Shown: in pieces, positions 29,545-33,067 of the stretch
How the letters are laid out: each line of letters opens with the position of its first letter
Position numbering within the stretch: the first letter of the stretch is position 1
Assembly (NCBI RefSeq): GCF_027922425.1
Contig: NZ_BSFQ01000061.1
Location: 1-33,067, forward strand
Origin: Pseudonocardia halophobica
GTDB taxonomy: Bacteria; Actinomycetota; Actinomycetes; Mycobacteriales; Pseudonocardiaceae
Length of the DNA stretch: 33,067 bases
Reading direction: 5' to 3'
Translations under genes and position numbers: made by a program
The notes under the pieces: generated by a model
Seen by the model: only the letters and a program-made list of their open reading frames with translations
What the model was told of the DNA's origin: nothing
Databases searched by the model: none

Positions 29545-29847
29545 TCACCGGCGGCAGCGGACCACCCGGACGAACACGAGCACCATGATCACGAAGGCGA
29601 TGCCCACGGCGAGCCCCAGGACCGGTCCGCCCGCGATCGCGGCCTCGGCGGTCATGCCGCACAGGATGAGCAGGCCGACCACCGCGGCCACCCGGTCCGC
29701 CCGGTGCATCGCGACGTCGCCGGTGGGCCCTGGCGGCCCGGGCGGCGCGGCTTCCCGGGGGCGGCCCGTCAGGCTCTGTTCGAGGCGGGCCAGGATGCGC
29801 CGCTCGCGCGCGGTCAGCGGGCGCACGCCCCGGTCGTCGAGGGTCAT
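29545..29847 (-). CDS. DUF3040-like small membrane protein
   Basis: A 100-residue protein: a cytoplasmic N-terminal segment with LTARERRILARLEQSL (about 9-24), a Pro/Gly linker, and two membrane helices (about 54-71 and 74-94). The 'LS..E...L..IE..L' start followed by two helices is the DUF3040 layout, common in actinobacteria and of unknown role. ATG 29847 has GGGAGG upstream. The frame extends to 29940, but that part lacks a better signal. The gene lies 55 bases after ctaD on the same strand and may be its distal partner. Confidence 0.7.
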   Translation of the reverse strand: MTLDDRGVRPLTARERRILARLEQSLTGRPREAAPPGPPGPTGDVAMHRADRVAAVVGLLILCGMTAEAAIAGGPVLGLAVGIAFVIMVLVFVRVVRCRR

Positions 29848-29902
29848 CGTCGCCTCCCCGACACTCGGATCGGTCGGCTCCGGTGGTGCGGAGCCGTTGT
29901 CG

Positions 29903-31657
29903 TCAGCGTGAGCGCGGGTCCTCGTCCGGCTGCTGCTCACGCCCCACGGTCTGCGCGACGTGCTCCGAGGGCGCCGCGTGTCCCCCGCTGTGCGCCTCGG
30001 CCCGCGCCCGTTCCACGAGGTGCGGGTAGTGCAGCTCGAAGGCGGGCCGCTCCGAGCGGATCCGCGGCAGCTCGGTGAAGTTGTGCCGCGGCGGCGGGCA
30101 GCTGGTGGCCCACTCCAGAGAGTTCCCGAAGCCCCACGGGTCGTCGACGGTCACCACCCGGCCGTAGCGGTAGCTGTGGAAGACGTTCCAGATGAACGGC
30201 AGGATCGAGAACCCCAGCACGAACGCGCCGATCGACGAGACCATGTTCAGGGCCGTGAACCCGTCCGTCGGCAGGTAGTCCACGTAGCGGCGCGGCATGC
30301 CCTCGTTGCCCAGCCAGTGCTGCACCAGGAACGTCGTGTGGAAGCCGATGAAGGTGAGCCAGAAGTGGAACTTGCCCACCGTCTCGTCGAGCATCCGGCC
30401 CGTCATCTTCGGGAACCAGAAGTAGATCCCGCCGTAGGTCGCGAACACGATCGTGCCGAACAGCACGTAGTGGAAGTGCGCCACCACGAAGTACGTGTCC
30501 GAGACCATGAAGTCGATCGGCGGCGAGGCCAGCAGCACGCCCGTGACCCCGCCGAACAGGAAGGTGGCCAGGAAGCCCAGGGCGAACAGCATCGGCGTCT
30601 CGAAGGTCAGCTTGCCCCGCCACATCGTGCCGATCCAGTTCACGAACTTGATGCCCGTCGGGATCGCGATGAGCAACGTCGTGAACGAGAAGAAGGCGAG
30701 CAGCACCGCGCCGGTGGCGTACATGTGGTGCGCCCACACCGCCGCCGAGAGGAAACCGATCGCGATCGTGGCGAACACGAGGGTCTTGTAGCCGAAGATC
30801 GGCTTGCGGCTGAACACCGGGAAGATCTCCGTGACGATCCCGAAGAACGGCAGCGCCACGATGTAGACCTCGGGATGGCCGAAGAACCAGAACAGGTGCT
30901 GCCAGAGGATCGCCCCGCCGTTGGCCGGGTCGAACACGTGGGCGCCGAGGTGCCGGTCCATCAGCAGCCCGAACAACGCCGAGGTGAGGACGGGGAAGGC
31001 GATCAGGACCAGCAGCGCCGTCACGAAGATGTTCCACGTGAAGATCGGCATCCGGAACATCGTCATCCCGGGCGCGCGCAGGCAGATGATCGTGGTGATG
31101 AAGTTGACGCCGCCGAGGATCGTCCCCAGACCGGCGACGATCAGCCCGCCGAGCCACAGGTCGCCGCCCGCCCCCGGCGAGCGGATGGCGTCGGACAACG
31201 GGGTGTAGGCGAACCACCCGAAGTCCGCCGCGCCGCCGGGCGTGAGGAAGCCGGACATGACGATCAGTCCGCCGAACAGGAAGAGCCAGTAGGAGAAGGC
31301 ATTCAGCCGCGGGAAGGCGACATCGGGCGCGCCGATCTGCAGCGGCACGATGTAGTTCGCGAAGCCGAACAGGATCGGCGTGGCGTAGAGCAGCAGCATG
31401 ATCGTGCCGTGCATCGTGAACAGCTGGTTGTACTGCTCGCTCGACAGGAACTGCTGTCCGGGCCGGGCCAGCTCCGCGCGGATCAGCAGCGCCATCGCGC
31501 CACCCGCCATGAAGAAGCCGAACGACGTGACCAGGTACAGGATCGCGATGTCCTTGGGGTCCGTCGTCTTGAGCATCTTGAGGAACGTCGACCCCTTGCC
31601 CGTGCGTCGCGCGGGGTAGGGCCGGGTCTCGATCGGGCGCGGCGCAACTGCGGTCAT
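29903..31657 (-). CDS. ctaD: Cytochrome c oxidase (aa3-type) subunit I
   Basis: A 584-residue catalytic subunit of the haem-copper terminal oxidase that reduces oxygen to water and pumps protons. All ligands are present: H83 and H396 for haem a, H394 for haem a3, and H261, H310 and H311 for CuB, with the cross-linked Y265 (GHPEVY). The D-channel entrance D112, E263 and the K-channel K337 (IPTGIKFVNW) mark an A-type oxidase. ATG 31657 begins the conserved actinobacterial opening. The frame to 31861 overlaps the divergent globin gene and is not used. A -10-like TACGGT lies at 31702-31697. Subunits II and III are not adjacent, which is usual in actinobacteria. Confidence 0.97.
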   Translation of the reverse strand: MTAVAPRPIETRPYPARRTGKGSTFLKMLKTTDPKDIAILYLVTSFGFFMAGGAMALLIRAELARPGQQFLSSEQYNQLFTMHGTIMLLLYATPILFGFANYIVPLQIGAPDVAFPRLNAFSYWLFLFGGLIVMSGFLTPGGAADFGWFAYTPLSDAIRSPGAGGDLWLGGLIVAGLGTILGGVNFITTIICLRAPGMTMFRMPIFTWNIFVTALLVLIAFPVLTSALFGLLMDRHLGAHVFDPANGGAILWQHLFWFFGHPEVYIVALPFFGIVTEIFPVFSRKPIFGYKTLVFATIAIGFLSAAVWAHHMYATGAVLLAFFSFTTLLIAIPTGIKFVNWIGTMWRGKLTFETPMLFALGFLATFLFGGVTGVLLASPPIDFMVSDTYFVVAHFHYVLFGTIVFATYGGIYFWFPKMTGRMLDETVGKFHFWLTFIGFHTTFLVQHWLGNEGMPRRYVDYLPTDGFTALNMVSSIGAFVLGFSILPFIWNVFHSYRYGRVVTVDDPWGFGNSLEWATSCPPPRHNFTELPRIRSERPAFELHYPHLVERARAEAHSGGHAAPSEHVAQTVGREQQPDEDPRSR

Positions 31658-31780
31658 CGCTCCCCCTCGGCGGCGGTGCCGGTTAGGTGGGCGACCACCG
31701 TACTGCGGTTCGGACCTGCCCGGATAGGGCCGACCGGCAGCGCCGGCCGGAAACCCTCTTCCCCGTGCAATGAATCTGAT

Positions 31781-31786
31781 TACCTT
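31781..31786 (+). promoter_or_regulatory. -10 element TACCTT, leaderless start of the globin gene
   Basis: TACCTT ends 7 bases before the ATG at 31794. Transcription would start at or next to the codon, and there is no ribosome site, so a leaderless mRNA is likely. This argues against the in-frame ATG at 31770, which lies upstream of the -10. Confidence 0.5.
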
Positions 31787-31793
31787 GTTGCAG

Positions 31794-32267
31794 ATGACTG
31801 ACGCCACCATTCCCACCCTGCACGCCTGGGCCGGGGGCGACGCCGCCTTCCGGAAGCTCATCGACGCCTTCTACGACCGGGTCGAGCGCGACGACCTCCT
31901 CGCCCCCTTCTTCCCCGGCGGCGTCTCCGAGGCCCACCGCAGCCACGTCACCACGTGGTGGATCGAGGTGTTCGGCGGCGAGCCCGGCTACACCCGCGAG
32001 CACGGCGGCTACGAGGCGATGCTCGCCCACCACCGCGACCTCGGCATCACCCCCGAGCAGCGTTTCCGCTTCGCGTCCCTGATGAGCCTCGCCGCCGACG
32101 ACGCCGGCCTCCCGGACGACCCCGAGTTCCGCGCCGCCTTCGTCGGCTACGTGGAATGGGGCACACGGCTGGCCCTGCACAACTCCCGCCCCGGCGCCGA
32201 CGACGTCGTCGCCCACGCCCCCGTCCCCCGGTGGGGGTGGGGGGTGGCCCCGCCGTACCAGCCCTGA
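31794..32267 (+). CDS. Truncated haemoglobin, group 2-like
   Basis: A 157-residue globin of the 2-on-2 type, related to mycobacterial GlbO, thought to bind oxygen or detoxify nitric oxide near the respiratory chain. Y27 matches TyrB10, F40 the CD1 position and H80 (LAHHRDLGI) the proximal haem histidine. At the G8 position, where group 2 globins have a near-invariant Trp, this protein has F93 (QRFRFASLM). The C-terminal tail (about 131-157) is longer than GlbO and Trp/Pro-rich. ATG 31794 is chosen from the -10 position. The gene is divergent from ctaD across 136 bases, a context consistent with a role in protecting or supplying the oxidase. Confidence 0.87.
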   Translation: MTDATIPTLHAWAGGDAAFRKLIDAFYDRVERDDLLAPFFPGGVSEAHRSHVTTWWIEVFGGEPGYTREHGGYEAMLAHHRDLGITPEQRFRFASLMSLAADDAGLPDDPEFRAAFVGYVEWGTRLALHNSRPGADDVVAHAPVPRWGWGVAPPYQP

Positions 32268-32275
32268 TTTGGGCG

Positions 32276-32560
32276 TTCGACCTGGAGAGCGGCACCGTCG
32301 CCCTGCTGCTCACGCGGCCGGAGGCGCGGGGCCGGCCCAGCGCGCCTTCCACCCCTCACCGAGGCGTACCGGGCGCTGCGTCCCCGTCGCCACCACACAG
32401 CAGGCCGCGAGACTCATCCGGCACGAACTCGACGACCGGCAGGACCGGTCGGTTCTGCTGACCGGAGGCTGTGGGAGGGGCGAGAGCAGGTGCTCGGCGG
32501 CGCCGTGGGGGCGGGCGACATCACGCGGCGCACCATCAGGGCTGTAGACCGTCAGGGGTC
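32276..32560 (+). pseudogene. Possible decayed gene with several frame changes
   Basis: Downstream of the globin gene, coding-like third-position bias jumps between frames. FDLESGTVALLLTRPEARG (about 32278-32335) is in one frame, LTEAYRALR (from 32355) in another, AARLIRHELDDRQDRSVLLT (about 32404-32465) in the third, and LWEGREQVLGGAVGAGDITR (from 32469) back in the second. Each piece reads like protein, yet no single frame stays open, which fits a gene broken by several indels. I cannot name the family. Confidence 0.3.
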
Positions 32561-32589
32561 GCGCCGGCAGAGCGCTGCACCGTGCGCAG

Positions 32590-32780
32590 CGCCCGGAGGT
32601 CGCGCCGCCATAGGAGGCCGATCCGGGTCAGGAGGCGGCGCCGGCTCACGAGGCCGCGCCGGCTCACGAGGCCGCGCCGGCTCACGAGGCCGCGCCGGCT
32701 CACGAGAGGGCGCGCTGGCTCACGAGCCGCCCCGCTCGAGAGGCCGCCCCGACCCAGGAGGGCGAGCCGGCTCAGGGAGG
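32590..32780. repeat. 18-bp minisatellite and degenerate flanks
   Basis: Three exact tandem copies of GGCTCACGAGGCCGCGCC at 32643-32660, 32661-32678 and 32679-32696. A diverged unit starts at 32697, another near 32717, and an earlier variant (GGGTCAGGAGGCGGCGCC) lies at 32625-32642. Related G+C-rich motifs continue to about 32780. On the minus strand it reads as SRRGLV repeats, but no convincing gene covers it. The remaining bases to 33067 show nothing I can assign. Confidence 0.75.
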
Positions 32781-33067
32781 CCGCCCTCCCAGGCGCCGCG
32801 CCGTGCCGAAGGGCCGAGCCATCACAGGGGGCCGCGCCGATCTCAAAGCCGGTGCCTTCTCGGGGCGCGTCGTTTGGGAGCGCCGAACCGTCTCGAGGCG
32901 CCGCGCGTGCCGGTACTCGAACAGCGCGGGATCGGTCAGCCGCCAGAGCCGCTGAGAACGCGCCCCGAGCGCCCTCCGCGACGCCGGGTTCTTCGTGGAG
33001 TTGGTCTCCGCCCGGCGACACCCCTCGGCGATCGCAGATCTTGCATCGGCGCAGCTCAAGGTGATAG

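Noticed and set aside
29903..31657. ctaD without the other oxidase subunit genes
   Set aside because: In actinobacteria subunit I is commonly encoded apart from subunits II, III and the bc1 complex, so this is not unusual.
32643..32714. Possible CRISPR array
   Set aside because: The 18-bp units are directly tandem with no unique spacers, and no cas-like gene is present.
32536..33021. A 161-codon minus-strand frame with SRRGLV repeats
   Set aside because: It is generated by the 18-bp minisatellite; there is no recognisable domain or ribosome site, and the translation is low-complexity outside the repeats.

Overview
The window is very G+C-rich chromosomal DNA with strongly G/C-biased third codon positions, many GTG starts and 4-bp ATGA/GTGA gene overlaps. 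The gene set (F420-type luciferase-like oxidoreductases, a cytochrome P450, MprA/MprB-like two-component proteins, DUF1707 and DUF3040 proteins, a group 2 truncated haemoglobin, an aa3 oxidase subunit I) points to an actinomycete, most likely Pseudonocardia or a relative in the Pseudonocardiaceae. The genus is an inference. No tRNA, rRNA, CRISPR array, transposase or phage gene was seen.

Layout. 1-528 has no intact gene but holds a frame-shifted coding remnant. 529-3152 carries a small membrane protein, a DUF6544-like protein coupled to a DUF1275 membrane protein, a possible 42-residue ORF and a PadR regulator. 3238-5311 is a divergent pair, a PAP2 phosphatase and a MerR regulator with a B12-binding-like C-terminus, separated by about 360 bp that contains a perfect 15-bp-stem hairpin. 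5335-9407 holds an LLM oxidoreductase, an OmpR-type response regulator with its histidine kinase (whose N-terminus contains 15-bp tandem repeats), and a membrane-anchored GH46 chitosanase.

9516-17706 is a complete L-rhamnose catabolic locus. On the minus strand rhamnose isomerase, a bifunctional rhamnulose-1-phosphate aldolase/lactaldehyde dehydrogenase and rhamnulokinase form one operon, followed by a 5'-truncated MarR remnant and a terminator. Divergently on the plus strand lie rhamnose mutarotase, an MFS sugar transporter and a LacI regulator. The intergenic region between the two arms has a good promoter for the isomerase operon, two near-identical LacI-type operators just downstream of the two predicted start sites, and a third inverted repeat placed like an activator site. 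Together the genes would import rhamnose, interconvert its anomers, isomerise, phosphorylate and cleave it to DHAP and L-lactaldehyde, and oxidise the latter to L-lactate.

17905-21357 is a second two-component system (MprAB-like) whose sensor loop is His/Asp-rich, followed by a DUF1707 protein, a tiny membrane protein with a His/Asp tail, and a DUF2231 membrane protein. This set may be a metal- or envelope-responsive module. 21389-24625 has a DUF6092-like protein coupled to a nitroreductase, an LLM monooxygenase behind a palindromic operator, and a P450. 24824-28572 has an MFS exporter fused to a carboxypeptidase-regulatory-like beta-sandwich domain, a coupled protein made of about three more such domains, and a FUSC-like membrane protein closed by a strong terminator. 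28726-32267 has a membrane-anchored alpha/beta hydrolase, a DUF3040 protein, cytochrome aa3 oxidase subunit I and a divergent truncated haemoglobin. The last 800 bp have no intact gene but contain a decayed coding stretch and an 18-bp minisatellite.
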